This document shows, piece by piece, positions 35,028-44,560 of a stretch of DNA of 64,000 nt (the first letter of the stretch is position 1; every line of letters begins with the position of its first letter). The notes below the pieces were generated by a model. The model saw only the letters and a program-made list of their open reading frames with translations, had not been told where the DNA came from and did not search any database. The translations under genes and the position numbers were made by a program. Source of the stretch: JABWCE01 sp964617955 (GTDB lineage Bacteria; Bacteroidota; Bacteroidia; NS11-12g; UBA9320); NCBI GenBank assembly GCA_964617955.1, contig CAZTXB010000009.1:69396-133395 (forward strand). The letters run 5' to 3'.

Positions 35028-36578
35028 TTGAAAAAACAACTCTTACTCATTTTTGGATCCCCTGTGATCATGTCATTGGGTTGGCCGCCCTTGCCTACCG
35101 GAATTCTGCTTTTTTTCGGACTGTTGCCATTATTCGTTCTTGAGAATGAAGCTAAAAAGTGGGTAGTTTTAAAAATTTACGCTTCCTTGCTGCTGTGGAA
35201 TATCGGTACAACCTGGTGGGTATGGAATGCTTCTCCGGAGGGATGCATAGCCATGCTTCTGGCCAACTCGGGTTTGATGCTTTTGCCTTTCATTTTTTAC
35301 CGCAGAGTTAAAAGGTTTTTTGGCCTTGTAAGCGGCCTGGCTGCATGGATAATAACTTGGCTGAGCATGGAGTATCTGCATTTGAATTGGGAAATAGCCT
35401 ATCCCTGGCTTAATTTAGGCAATGGCATGGCTTGCTTGCCGTGGGCTATACAATGGTACGAATTTACAGGGAGTTTAGGAGGTTCCCTTTGGATACTCTT
35501 GGTTAATGCCTTGCTCTTTTATTATTTGCGACATCAAAGCAGGAATAATTTATGGAAAGTTGCCGTAACCCTTGCGCTTCCAATCCTTATTTCTTTGCTC
35601 ATGCTTACAAGTTCTCCGGAAGGCAAAAGTGAATTAACGGAAATCGTCATTGTGCAGCCCAATGTAGATCCCTATCAAAAATTTGACCAGACCAATCCGG
35701 TAGCCGAAGTTGAGGCCTTCATAAAATTAGCTGAACCAAAAATTTCTGAAAAAACCGAATTTGTGCTCTTCCCTGAAACAGGGTTTACCGAAAATGTTGA
35801 GGAGGCTGAGATAGATTCAAAAATCACCTACAGACTTTTGAAAATCTGGCTTGAAAAACATCCTAACCTCACGCTTGTAACCGGAGGGAATACGTATCGT
35901 TTTTTTGATAGGGATAAAAAGACCGCTACGGCCAGAAAATTTTCAGAAGACAAATATTACGACGTTTACAATGCCGCGATTGCCTTAGATTCATCTGGTG
36001 TAAAAGCCATTTATCGCAAGTCGAAGCTGGTGCCGGGTGTCGAAAAAATGCCGTATACGCAAATTTTTAGCTTTCTTGAGAATTACAGCATCGCTCTGGG
36101 CGGAATAAGCGGCAGTTTAGGCATTGACAGTTCGAGTTGTGTCATGTTTTCAAAAAATAAGCTTGGAGGGGCACCCCTTATTTGCTACGAATCCATTTTT
36201 GGAGAATACGTTTCGTCTTTCGTTAAAAAAGGGGCCAACTTCATTTTTGTAATTACCAACGACGGTTGGTGGGGCAATACCCCGGGTTACAGACAGCACC
36301 GTGATTATGCCGTGTTAAGAGCTATTGAAAATAGGAGGGCAGTGATACGGTGTGCCAATACGGGAATCAGCTGCCGGATTGATACCAAGGGTAATGTCAT
36401 TGATGAAACAGCATGGTGGCAACCGGAGGTTAAGACTTACCAAATTGAATCAGGTCAAAACCATACCTTCTATACCCTACATGGTGATTTCATTGCCCTA
36501 TTCGCCGCATATCTCTTTCCTTTTGTGTTTTTATTGTCAATATTTGCTAAACCTATAAGTAGAAAAATTTTTAACTAG
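35028..36578 (+). CDS. lnt: apolipoprotein N-acyltransferase
   Basis: 516 residues starting with TTG. Six or so N-terminal membrane spans (1-200) precede a nitrilase-fold periplasmic domain. The Glu-Lys-Cys triad is visible: LFPETGF (about E249), IYRKSKLVPGVEKMPY (about K331), LICYESIFGEY (about C386). DGWWGNTPGYRQH is also typical. A C-terminal span ends the protein. It adds the third acyl chain to lipoproteins, of which this window encodes several. Confidence 0.95.
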   Translation: MKKQLLLIFGSPVIMSLGWPPLPTGILLFFGLLPLFVLENEAKKWVVLKIYASLLLWNIGTTWWVWNASPEGCIAMLLANSGLMLLPFIFYRRVKRFFGLVSGLAAWIITWLSMEYLHLNWEIAYPWLNLGNGMACLPWAIQWYEFTGSLGGSLWILLVNALLFYYLRHQSRNNLWKVAVTLALPILISLLMLTSSPEGKSELTEIVIVQPNVDPYQKFDQTNPVAEVEAFIKLAEPKISEKTEFVLFPETGFTENVEEAEIDSKITYRLLKIWLEKHPNLTLVTGGNTYRFFDRDKKTATARKFSEDKYYDVYNAAIALDSSGVKAIYRKSKLVPGVEKMPYTQIFSFLENYSIALGGISGSLGIDSSSCVMFSKNKLGGAPLICYESIFGEYVSSFVKKGANFIFVITNDGWWGNTPGYRQHRDYAVLRAIENRRAVIRCANTGISCRIDTKGNVIDETAWWQPEVKTYQIESGQNHTFYTLHGDFIALFAAYLFPFVFLLSIFAKPISRKIFN

Positions 36579-36598
36579 ATTTACCGTTGTTAAAGTTC

Positions 36599-38863
36599 AT
36601 GAGAAGCGTATTTTTTTTAACCCTTTCCTTATTTTTCATAATTAACTCTGCAGAGGCTCAGAAGTCTCGCTACAATGGTGTTGGACGGTGGCGCACCCAT
36701 TTTCCTTATAAAAATGCTACACAAATTCAAGAGGCAGGGGACTTCATTTATGTTTTACCTGAAAAGGGATTTTACACTTTTCATCAGCCAAGTGGTGAGA
36801 TCAACATTTACTCCAAAGTGAATGGCTTTAGCGATATTGATGTCTCCATTATGCGATACATTCCTTCGCTTAATAAAATGGTTTTTGTTTACTCATCGGG
36901 CAACATCGATATCCTGAACCTGGCTAACAACACCATCGAAAACATTCCTGACATTCTTCGCAAAAGCGTATTGGGTGAAAAATTGTTTTTTGATCTGCAA
37001 TATTTCAACGACAAAGCTTATTTAGCTACCAGTTTTGGAATTATGGTGATTGATTTGGCCCGCTTAGAAATCAGCGATTCTTACCAAAACATAGACCCAA
37101 GTGGTTTGGTGGCCGTTTACTCCATTTCCCCTTACAAGGATTTTATATTTGCAGGTACAAGCAAAGGTATTTTAAGAGCAAAAGCCAAAGGAAGCAACCT
37201 CAGTGACTTTAACAGTTGGCAAAATATAAAACCCGGATTTGAAAGTAAATTTCTAAGGACTTTCGATGATAAGTTGTATGCGGTTAACGATTCAGTTTTT
37301 CAGATGTACGACGGCAATAATTGGAGCAATGTAAGTGGCAATAAAAGGCGTAACTCCGTTGGATTGGAGGTGTGCCATAACCAAATTATTGAAAGCCATT
37401 GGGGTGGTTTCATTATTGGTAAACCTGGAGGAAGCATTGATAGCATCCGGGAAACTTTTGTTGAATGTGGAATTTTGGATATCAACAACAAAGTATGGAC
37501 CGGGGGTATTGGCTTAGGTTGTTTTACCATTAATGTGAAAGGGGAATATGGATACCTGGGCATCAATGGTCCTAACAGTATAAATTCTTACACCATTGCC
37601 TCATGGCAAGATGAAATTTGGGTAAGCGGCGGAGGTACAACATTTGCCTATTCACCTACATTTAGCGGAGCAGGCTACTACTATTTTAAGGATAACCTAT
37701 GGCAAAATCGTCCATCCAGTCCGCCTGAATTGGCAGCTATGTACGATTTTACAACCATTGCCATAAACAAAACCAGTGGCGAAACCTGGCTTGGCACCCA
37801 TGGCACAGGTATAGCCCGCTTGCATATGGGGAAGTTTTTAGAGCGGTTTGATGAACATAACAGCACCTTAACAAAACAAGCCGGTTTATATACCCTGGTC
37901 ACCGGCTTAGCACTTGACAGCAAAGGCAATCTCTGGGCCTCAAACTTTGAAGCGGATAAATGCATCTCTCAGCGGCTTGTCAACGGCAAATGGCAAAGTT
38001 ATCGTTTGAGCAAAAATGCAGTTGGAAGGATGATTATTGATGATCTTGATCAGAAATGGATTATTTCACCGCGCTCAGGATCGACAAGTCCACAAGGGAT
38101 TATTATTTTTAAAGAAGCTCAAGGTGCTCAGCCTCAGAAGGAAAGAACCATATCCAACGGAAAAGGAAATGGCAATTTGCCTTCCAATAGAGTGAACACT
38201 TTTTTGGTTGACAAAGACAATGAGATTTGGATTGGGACGGATGAAGGGCTGGCTGTATTCTTTAATCCTGCGAGGGCCTTTGATTTGACGGAAGATGCAC
38301 AACAAATCATTGTGGATCAGAATGGCGTCATTGGGTATTTGCTGGGAACAGAAACCATTAACGACATGTGCTTGGACGGGGCCAACCGGAAATGGGCTGT
38401 GACGAATAATGGCGCCTTCTTAATTGAGAAAGATGGAACCAGTGTCATTCAGCATTTTACCGTGGATAATTCGCCATTGCCGAGTAATATTATCAAATCG
38501 GTAGGCGTAAATGGTCAAACGGGAGAAGTATTTTTTGGAACTGAACAGGGAATAGTCTCCTATGGGGGTAATGCCACAGACGCAAATGATGAGCATAGTA
38601 AAACCGTTAAAATCTATCCCAATCCGGTGCATCCAAATTATGAAGGCGATATCACCATTCAAGGTCTTCCCGATTATGCCACGGTTAAGATTACCGATGT
38701 TTCAGGTCGTATTATTTTTGAAACCCTATCCAATGGGGGCATTGCCACCTGGAATGGCAAAATGTTTAACGGGGAGCGCCCACAAACAGGAATTTATCTG
38801 GTCATAAGCAGCAATAAGGACGACAAGGATAGCCGGGTAAACAAGCTGCTTTTTGTCAACTGA
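36599..38863 (+). CDS. porZ: PorZ-like two-propeller protein of the type IX secretion system
   Basis: 754 residues from the ATG at 36599 (a TTG 12 bases upstream is possible). Signal peptide ends AEAQ. Two successive beta-propellers of the two-component-regulator type (repeats such as NGFSDIDVSIMRYI, WIGTDEGLAVF, PSNIIKSVGVNGQTGEVFFGTEQG). The last about 85 residues are a T9SS C-terminal domain (VKIYPNPVHPNYEGDI ... NKLLFVN). In P. gingivalis PorZ belongs to the attachment complex that delivers anionic LPS to cargo. Co-localisation with recO supports the call. Confidence 0.82.
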   Translation: MRSVFFLTLSLFFIINSAEAQKSRYNGVGRWRTHFPYKNATQIQEAGDFIYVLPEKGFYTFHQPSGEINIYSKVNGFSDIDVSIMRYIPSLNKMVFVYSSGNIDILNLANNTIENIPDILRKSVLGEKLFFDLQYFNDKAYLATSFGIMVIDLARLEISDSYQNIDPSGLVAVYSISPYKDFIFAGTSKGILRAKAKGSNLSDFNSWQNIKPGFESKFLRTFDDKLYAVNDSVFQMYDGNNWSNVSGNKRRNSVGLEVCHNQIIESHWGGFIIGKPGGSIDSIRETFVECGILDINNKVWTGGIGLGCFTINVKGEYGYLGINGPNSINSYTIASWQDEIWVSGGGTTFAYSPTFSGAGYYYFKDNLWQNRPSSPPELAAMYDFTTIAINKTSGETWLGTHGTGIARLHMGKFLERFDEHNSTLTKQAGLYTLVTGLALDSKGNLWASNFEADKCISQRLVNGKWQSYRLSKNAVGRMIIDDLDQKWIISPRSGSTSPQGIIIFKEAQGAQPQKERTISNGKGNGNLPSNRVNTFLVDKDNEIWIGTDEGLAVFFNPARAFDLTEDAQQIIVDQNGVIGYLLGTETINDMCLDGANRKWAVTNNGAFLIEKDGTSVIQHFTVDNSPLPSNIIKSVGVNGQTGEVFFGTEQGIVSYGGNATDANDEHSKTVKIYPNPVHPNYEGDITIQGLPDYATVKITDVSGRIIFETLSNGGIATWNGKMFNGERPQTGIYLVISSNKDDKDSRVNKLLFVN

Positions 38864-40545
38864 TGCGAAAAACCATTATACTGTTAACCCTCTCTTCTTT
38901 CGTGCTGTGGTTAACCGTATTCATTGTTCTCAATCTTTTTTCTTACGAGCTAATAACCGGGAAACTGTTTTCAATTTTGCATATTGAGATAGACAGACAG
39001 GCCGTCTATCGGAATATTTTAACAGCAAGTACATTTTATCAAATGAAGTGGCTGGCCTGTATTCTGGCTATAGCATCGGGTTTGTTTTTATTAATGATTT
39101 TAAAATATCCGACTCTGGTAAAGACCATTTCGAATTGGTTTTTGCCTTTGATTGCGTTTCCAAAATGGATTGTTCATGAACTAAAAGCATGCCAGCGTCT
39201 GGAGCTATGGCTTTTGGCCGGACTCTTTGCTTTAATCCTTGTTCAGAGGGTATTTCTCATCGTTGAACTTCCTGTAGTCTATGATGAGGCATGGACATAC
39301 CTTTCTTTTACCTCGAAAAATCCATTGGTTGCCGCCTGTTTTTATCCGGCTTCTAACAACCACATTCTCTTTTCTCACCTCACTCACCTTACAAAATTAT
39401 TGCCCTGGAACATTCTGGTTAATTTAAGAATCAGTGCATTTTTGCCAGGCATGCTCAGCTTATTGGTTTTTTATTTTTGTTTAAAAAGATATGTGGGCCT
39501 ATGGCCTTTGCTGTTAAGTACCTTGATGTTGGCTATGAGTTTTCCTATGCTATATTACGGGGTTATAGGCAGGGGGTATTCGCTCATGACTTTCTTTTTT
39601 GCGCTTGGTTTTTTCTCGACTTTGAAATTATTGAAGCAACCTGATAATGCCAATGTATGGCGTTATTTGACCCTCTCAAACATCTTTGGATTGTATACCA
39701 TCCCCACATATTTATACCCATTTATTGGTTTGAATGGTTTTTTACTTGTGTTCCTCGTCTATCAAAATAGAAAGTCAGAAATAAAATTATTGTTAAAGTC
39801 GGCAACTCTAAGCCTGTGTTGTGTTTTTGTGCTATACCTACCAGTTTTCATAGTGAGCGGAATCGCCTCTGTTGTCAGCAATAAATTTGTGCTTTCTATG
39901 TCTTATCCTCAGATAGCAGGGAAAATCCCGTCCTATTTTGGACAGACTGTTCAATTTATCACAGGCTTTAAAGGAGTGCTTGTACCCATCACGATGGTTT
40001 CCATCATAGGATTAGGCTATTTCTTAATAAAAATGCGTAAAGAGGAGAAAATATTCCCGATCTTCCTTCTACTGACACCCATACTTTTTATTGGCATTCA
40101 GAGGGTATTGCCGGTTGAAAGAACCTGGGTCTATTTAATGGTCCCACTCGCTTTTTACATGGGTCTGTTGTTGGAATCCATAAAATTCAGAATTTTGTGC
40201 TCAATGGCTGTCGCCCTTTTTATAACATTGAATATCATGCATTTGGAAAAAAACTTTTTGTGGTATAATAAGGCGAGCAAGCAGGAATTCGATGAAGGTT
40301 GTTATTTTTCTAATCGATTTCATACACAAAAGCTCAGTCTTTGGGCCAATGGTGATCTTGTAACCTATTTAGAGTTTAACCAATTGCTTTATAATGAACC
40401 CTGGATGATACATACCGGGGAATTTTTACCAGATACAGAATTCGACCATGTCATCTTGGACGTCAAAAGGGATCCCAAAAGAGTGGATGAAAAGTATGCC
40501 CTTTCGGAAACTTATTTGGACTATAAGCTATATTCTCCCAAATGA
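38863..40545 (+). CDS. multi-span membrane protein, GT39-like glycosyltransferase
   Basis: 560 residues, about 11-13 membrane spans. YDEAWTYLSFTSKNPLVAACFYPASNNHILFSHLTHLT carries an acidic residue pair after the second span, in the position used by GT-C enzymes, followed by the NNH motif. The ATG overlaps the porZ stop by one base (ATGA), so the two are translationally coupled. Its substrate is not known; proximity to porZ might mean a role in glycan for T9SS cargo, which is inference. Confidence 0.68.
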   Translation: MRKTIILLTLSSFVLWLTVFIVLNLFSYELITGKLFSILHIEIDRQAVYRNILTASTFYQMKWLACILAIASGLFLLMILKYPTLVKTISNWFLPLIAFPKWIVHELKACQRLELWLLAGLFALILVQRVFLIVELPVVYDEAWTYLSFTSKNPLVAACFYPASNNHILFSHLTHLTKLLPWNILVNLRISAFLPGMLSLLVFYFCLKRYVGLWPLLLSTLMLAMSFPMLYYGVIGRGYSLMTFFFALGFFSTLKLLKQPDNANVWRYLTLSNIFGLYTIPTYLYPFIGLNGFLLVFLVYQNRKSEIKLLLKSATLSLCCVFVLYLPVFIVSGIASVVSNKFVLSMSYPQIAGKIPSYFGQTVQFITGFKGVLVPITMVSIIGLGYFLIKMRKEEKIFPIFLLLTPILFIGIQRVLPVERTWVYLMVPLAFYMGLLLESIKFRILCSMAVALFITLNIMHLEKNFLWYNKASKQEFDEGCYFSNRFHTQKLSLWANGDLVTYLEFNQLLYNEPWMIHTGEFLPDTEFDHVILDVKRDPKRVDEKYALSETYLDYKLYSPK

Positions 40546-40546
40546 A

Positions 40547-41272
40547 ATGCTAAAAACTGAAGCCATTTGCATTAAAAATACCCGTTTTGGGGAGTCTTCG
40601 GTGGTGAGCAAAATGTTCACGGTCGACAGTGGTTTAAATTCATTTATGATTCAGGGTTTAAACAGGAAAAAAAATGCCATTCAACCCTCTCATATTCTGC
40701 CGGGCAATTTACTAGAAATGGTGGTATACAACAGAAGTTATGGGAGCGTTCAGCGTGTAAAGGAGATTCGAATTACCCATCCGTTAACCGAGATTCACAC
40801 CAATATGGTAAAAAGTGCCATTCTTCAATTTATGCTTGAAATCGTTGTCAAATCTAATGAAGAAGACTTTAGAGACCCTGTAGTGTTTGAGTTTTTAAAA
40901 CAATGTATTTTGGAGTTAGAGTCACAATCCGATAATCTTTCGGGTTTTCCCCTGCTGTTTTTATGCAAGAATTTAAGGCATTCAGGTTGGTTTCCAAACG
41001 TAGAAGTTTTTAAACCGGGCTATATTTTTGATTTAAATGAAGGGAAATTTGAAAGCTTTGAAAACATCAGTGGTCATGTGAAATTGAGTATTGAGGAGAG
41101 CCTCGATTTGTATAACATCTTAAAATTGGTTCAAGAAAACCTAAAAGTTCCGCAAGAATCATTGGTTCACAGAAAAGCCTTGTTTTCAAGTTTACTCTAC
41201 TATTATCAAATACATTTGTTAAAAGGAAAACCTATTAAATCGCCGGTAATATTAGCCGAAATCTTGGGTTAG
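40547..41272 (+). CDS. recO: DNA repair protein RecO
   Basis: 241 residues from the ATG at 40547, one base after the previous stop. Longer in-frame starts run into the preceding gene and add foreign sequence. MLKTEAICIKNTRFGESSVVSKMFT is the N-terminal OB-fold start; the C-terminal helical part has PLLFLCKNLRHSGWFPN. RecO loads RecA with RecR/RecF. Zinc cysteines of some RecO proteins are absent. Confidence 0.9.
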   Translation: MLKTEAICIKNTRFGESSVVSKMFTVDSGLNSFMIQGLNRKKNAIQPSHILPGNLLEMVVYNRSYGSVQRVKEIRITHPLTEIHTNMVKSAILQFMLEIVVKSNEEDFRDPVVFEFLKQCILELESQSDNLSGFPLLFLCKNLRHSGWFPNVEVFKPGYIFDLNEGKFESFENISGHVKLSIEESLDLYNILKLVQENLKVPQESLVHRKALFSSLLYYYQIHLLKGKPIKSPVILAEILG

Positions 41273-41405
41273 TTTTTCATAAAATCTGTAGCATTACTTC
41301 TCAAACTTACCATTTCATTCAAAACCAAGGGTGTTCATCCTTGAAAATTCACCTTTCACGGCAACTATTTTTAATAAAGTTCGGATATTGTGAAAATTTA
41401 ATAAT

Positions 41406-41413
41406 TAAATTTG
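41406..41413 (+). promoter_or_regulatory. possible -7 element upstream of the repeat-protein gene
   Basis: TAAATTTG fits TAnnTTTG, about 83 bases before the ATG. A TTG lies 15 bases upstream, a shorter spacing than usual. This would leave a leader of roughly 75 bases. Confidence 0.3.
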
Positions 41414-41495
41414 TCTAAAAATGAAGGGTCCGACCCGGAAATTTTCTATCGCAAAGACTTTGTGAGAAGGTCGTTCATTTCTTAATTATAAAAAC

Positions 41496-44400
41496 ATGTT
41501 ACACAGAAATTATGTATTCGCATTGCTTTTGAGTTTTACATTGGTGAATCTCAACGGTCAAAGTATTCAAGTAGTTATGAGCCCAAATCCTTCGCCCTAT
41601 ATTTCGGATTGGCAGGATAAAACAGAAACCGCCACTCTGATTATAAGCAACATAAGTGGCAGAGATATTTCTGTTAAAATTAAAACGGAACTCTATGACA
41701 GCAAAGGTACGCTGGTTGCGAATACGGATGCTTCGAAAATGCCTATACTGATTGTGCCACCTGGAGTAAATCAATACCATGCTGAGGATATTTTCCCATC
41801 CAATGCAGTGAGTTATAAAGGCAGTTTGCAAATTTCGACTGTTAAAACGGGCAGAATTCCTGATGACAGTTATAAATTTTGTGTTACGCTCACAGACCCT
41901 CAAAACGGAAACCCGATGGGTACCTCGGGTACCGTATGTAAACTGTTCAACATCCTGGATATTCAGGCACCGGTGCTTATCAATCCAAGGGATGAAGAAA
42001 GCATCCCGGAGTCAGGAATTAAGGGTATTGTTTTCCGATGGTCACCTGTGACACCGGCCCCTAAAATGATAGTAACCTACCGATTGCAAATTTGGGAAGT
42101 CTTGGAAGGGCAAAATGGGATGACCGCCTTAAGAAGCAACCAGCCAATTGTGGAAAAGGATTACCGAGGCCTTTTACAAACACAGTGGCCTGTTGAATTT
42201 GCCATGCCTGAAGTAGGTAAAAAGTATGTTTGGACGGTAACCCCACTGGATGACCAAGAAAGAAAACTGGTGGATGGAAATGGCTTTGCGCAGCCTTTCG
42301 GTTTTAGTATACAAGCAGGTTCAGCGGTTCTCACGTCACAGGAAATAGTTTTACTCAGCCCGGCAGACAATGCAGAGATAGATCCGTTAAAGGCTGTGCT
42401 TTTTTCATGGAAAGGAGGATCTAACTTGCAAAACAACAGCGCAACTTATCGCTTAAAAGTATGGCAACTGATGCAAGGCCAAAACCCCTCTCAAGCTATG
42501 CGTGAGAATGAACCGATTTTTACAAGAGATATGGAAAATGTGACGCAAATAGAGGCTCAAAATATTTATACAGGTCCCTGCAGACCCCCCTATTTGTGTG
42601 CCTATGTTTGGCTCGTTGAACTCTCAAATTCCCAATCGGCTGGAGAGAATATTAAAAGTAAAGCTTCCGGTTTTCGTTTTATGGAGGAAAAAAGCGCGTC
42701 CCTTATCTTAAAGACTCCTGCCGATAATTCGGAACTCGAGAACGGCAAGTCCATAACTTTTTCCTGGTCTCATACGCCTGTTCAGGGGGCAAGCCCAGGA
42801 TCCTATCGCATTAAGGTTTGGCAATTAATGCAAGGACAAAATGGATCACAGGCTATGGCATCAAACCCACCCATCCTGGAAAAAGATGTTAAGGATATAC
42901 TGATTGATGTGAAGGATCAGTCCATGAAAGCCGTGTTAGATCTCGAAACTGGTCCCTGCCGACCACCGTATTTATGCAATTTCGTTTGGACAGTTGAACC
43001 TTTAGTGGCAGGTGGTTCAAATGAAGGCAAGCGAAGTCAGGCTTATAATTTTAAGATAAAAAGCCCTCAGGAATCCTCATTGCGGAATTTAACCCCAAGC
43101 GGCCTCATTGAGGCAGGCCCTTTTGAAGAATTAAACTTTAGCTGGACCCCGTTGGAAGTTAACGCTGTAGAACCGGTTACTTACCGATTGAAAATTTGGC
43201 AGCTAAAAGGAGATCTAAGTCCTGCCGATGTCATGAGGAGCAATAACCCTATTGTAACAAAAGAGGTGAGCAACATCACCCAAACTACCGTGTCTAATGT
43301 TTATACGGGACCCTGCCGACCACCTTATTTATGTAATTTTGTTTGGAATGTACAGGCTATGACGAGATCAGGCGGGGTTGTTAATTCAAAAACGTCAGAG
43401 TTTACAGAGTTTAAAATTAAAAAACCAAAGTATACGATTTCACTCCAACTGCCGGAGAACAATTCAAAGATAGACCCTCAAAATGACATTATCTTTAAGT
43501 GGACTGCACCGGCAACTACCACAAAACAAGAGGTGAGATACCGATTAAAGGTATGGCCACTATTAAACGGACAAGATGCGGATATGGCCATGCGCAACAA
43601 TCAGCCCTCCTTCCATAGAATGGTCGAAAACCTCAACGAAATCACCGTTTCGGGATTGTACACGGGTCCTTGCCGTCCGCCATATCTGTGCATAGAAATG
43701 TGGAAGATAGAGGCATTTGTTCTCAACGGTCAGGGCACAGAGGAACTTATTGGTGAAAGCGAAGCTTCCAAGTTTTATATTTCACAAGGAAAATGGTCCT
43801 CAGTGAAATTAAGTTCCCCAAAAAATTTAGAAGAGGTTGACTTGGGTAAGGCGGTAGTATTCCGTTGGACAAGCCCGGAGCCTAAGGATCCTGGTGCTGT
43901 GACTTATAGATTGAGAATTTGGCAACTCATGGATGGCATGGGCAAAACCGAAACCATGCGCAAAAGCCAAGCTTCCATCACCAAAGAAGTGAATAACTTA
44001 ACTGAGGTGACGGTTTCAGACTTGTATACAGGTCCCTGCCGACCCCCTTACCTCTGCGATTTTATTTGGAATGTTCAGGCCTCTAATTCGGCAGGTATTG
44101 GAATTGGCGATAACAATGGAGTCAGTGAGACATTTGAAATCATCGGACTTAATACCAGAAGTTCTGCGCTTTCTCCTACTTCGCCGGAAGATGGAGCGGA
44201 GCTCGATACACTGCAACCCATTGTATTTAAATGGGCAGCGCCTAAAACAAGTGACAAGGTTACATACCGATTAAAAGTATGGCAGCTCATGCAAGGTCAA
44301 AATGCATCCCAGGCCATGCGGAGCAATCAGCCCATTGTAACAAGGGAAGTTGACAACCTGAACGAACTTACCCTGACCAATTTGTATACCGGTCCTTGCA

Positions 44401-44519
44401 GGCCCCCTTATTTATGCGATTTTGTTTGGAGCGTTTCCGTAGCCCCACAAGGTGAAAATGCAGACGCTATTAAAAGCAAATCCTCAGTTTTTCATTATTC
44501 TCCACTAAAAAAAAAATAA
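41496..44519 (+). CDS. secreted 1007-residue protein with seven FN3-like repeats (TGPCRPPYLC family)
   Basis: Signal peptide 1-22 (ends NLNGQ). Residues about 25-160 form an N-terminal beta domain. Then seven repeats of about 120 residues, each with Y-R-L-K-V/I-W-Q-L-M near its middle and a W in F/V-x-W at its end. Six of them carry the identical motif TGPCRPPYLC, starting near residues 359, 485, 604, 723, 845 and 965; the first repeat lacks it. The two Cys of each motif could form a disulfide. The overall plan resembles, from memory, proteins annotated with TANFOR domains in Bacteroidota. There is no T9SS sorting domain: the end is SPLKKK. Role unknown; an extracellular or periplasmic binding scaffold is plausible. 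Confidence 0.85.
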   Translation: MLHRNYVFALLLSFTLVNLNGQSIQVVMSPNPSPYISDWQDKTETATLIISNISGRDISVKIKTELYDSKGTLVANTDASKMPILIVPPGVNQYHAEDIFPSNAVSYKGSLQISTVKTGRIPDDSYKFCVTLTDPQNGNPMGTSGTVCKLFNILDIQAPVLINPRDEESIPESGIKGIVFRWSPVTPAPKMIVTYRLQIWEVLEGQNGMTALRSNQPIVEKDYRGLLQTQWPVEFAMPEVGKKYVWTVTPLDDQERKLVDGNGFAQPFGFSIQAGSAVLTSQEIVLLSPADNAEIDPLKAVLFSWKGGSNLQNNSATYRLKVWQLMQGQNPSQAMRENEPIFTRDMENVTQIEAQNIYTGPCRPPYLCAYVWLVELSNSQSAGENIKSKASGFRFMEEKSASLILKTPADNSELENGKSITFSWSHTPVQGASPGSYRIKVWQLMQGQNGSQAMASNPPILEKDVKDILIDVKDQSMKAVLDLETGPCRPPYLCNFVWTVEPLVAGGSNEGKRSQAYNFKIKSPQESSLRNLTPSGLIEAGPFEELNFSWTPLEVNAVEPVTYRLKIWQLKGDLSPADVMRSNNPIVTKEVSNITQTTVSNVYTGPCRPPYLCNFVWNVQAMTRSGGVVNSKTSEFTEFKIKKPKYTISLQLPENNSKIDPQNDIIFKWTAPATTTKQEVRYRLKVWPLLNGQDADMAMRNNQPSFHRMVENLNEITVSGLYTGPCRPPYLCIEMWKIEAFVLNGQGTEELIGESEASKFYISQGKWSSVKLSSPKNLEEVDLGKAVVFRWTSPEPKDPGAVTYRLRIWQLMDGMGKTETMRKSQASITKEVNNLTEVTVSDLYTGPCRPPYLCDFIWNVQASNSAGIGIGDNNGVSETFEIIGLNTRSSALSPTSPEDGAELDTLQPIVFKWAAPKTSDKVTYRLKVWQLMQGQNASQAMRSNQPIVTREVDNLNELTLTNLYTGPCRPPYLCDFVWSVSVAPQGENADAIKSKSSVFHYSPLKKK
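42447..44430 (+). repeat. six in-frame TGPCRPPYLC-bearing repeats of about 360 bases
   Basis: Coding repeats with periods of 126, 119, 119, 122 and 120 codons between successive TGPCRPPYLC motifs. The DNA differs between copies at synonymous sites while the motif itself is invariant, so the motif is under protein-level selection instead of being a recent duplication. Confidence 0.85.
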
Positions 44520-44560
44520 ATGAAAGCTTTGGGTGGGGAATAAAATTTGGCAAAAAAGAG

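Noticed and set aside
44507..44516. A10 run as a programmed frameshift joining the repeat protein to the coiled-coil protein
   Set aside because: The repeat protein ends normally (Lys-Lys-Lys, stop) and an ATG follows at once; kept only as an alternative within the start-codon finding.
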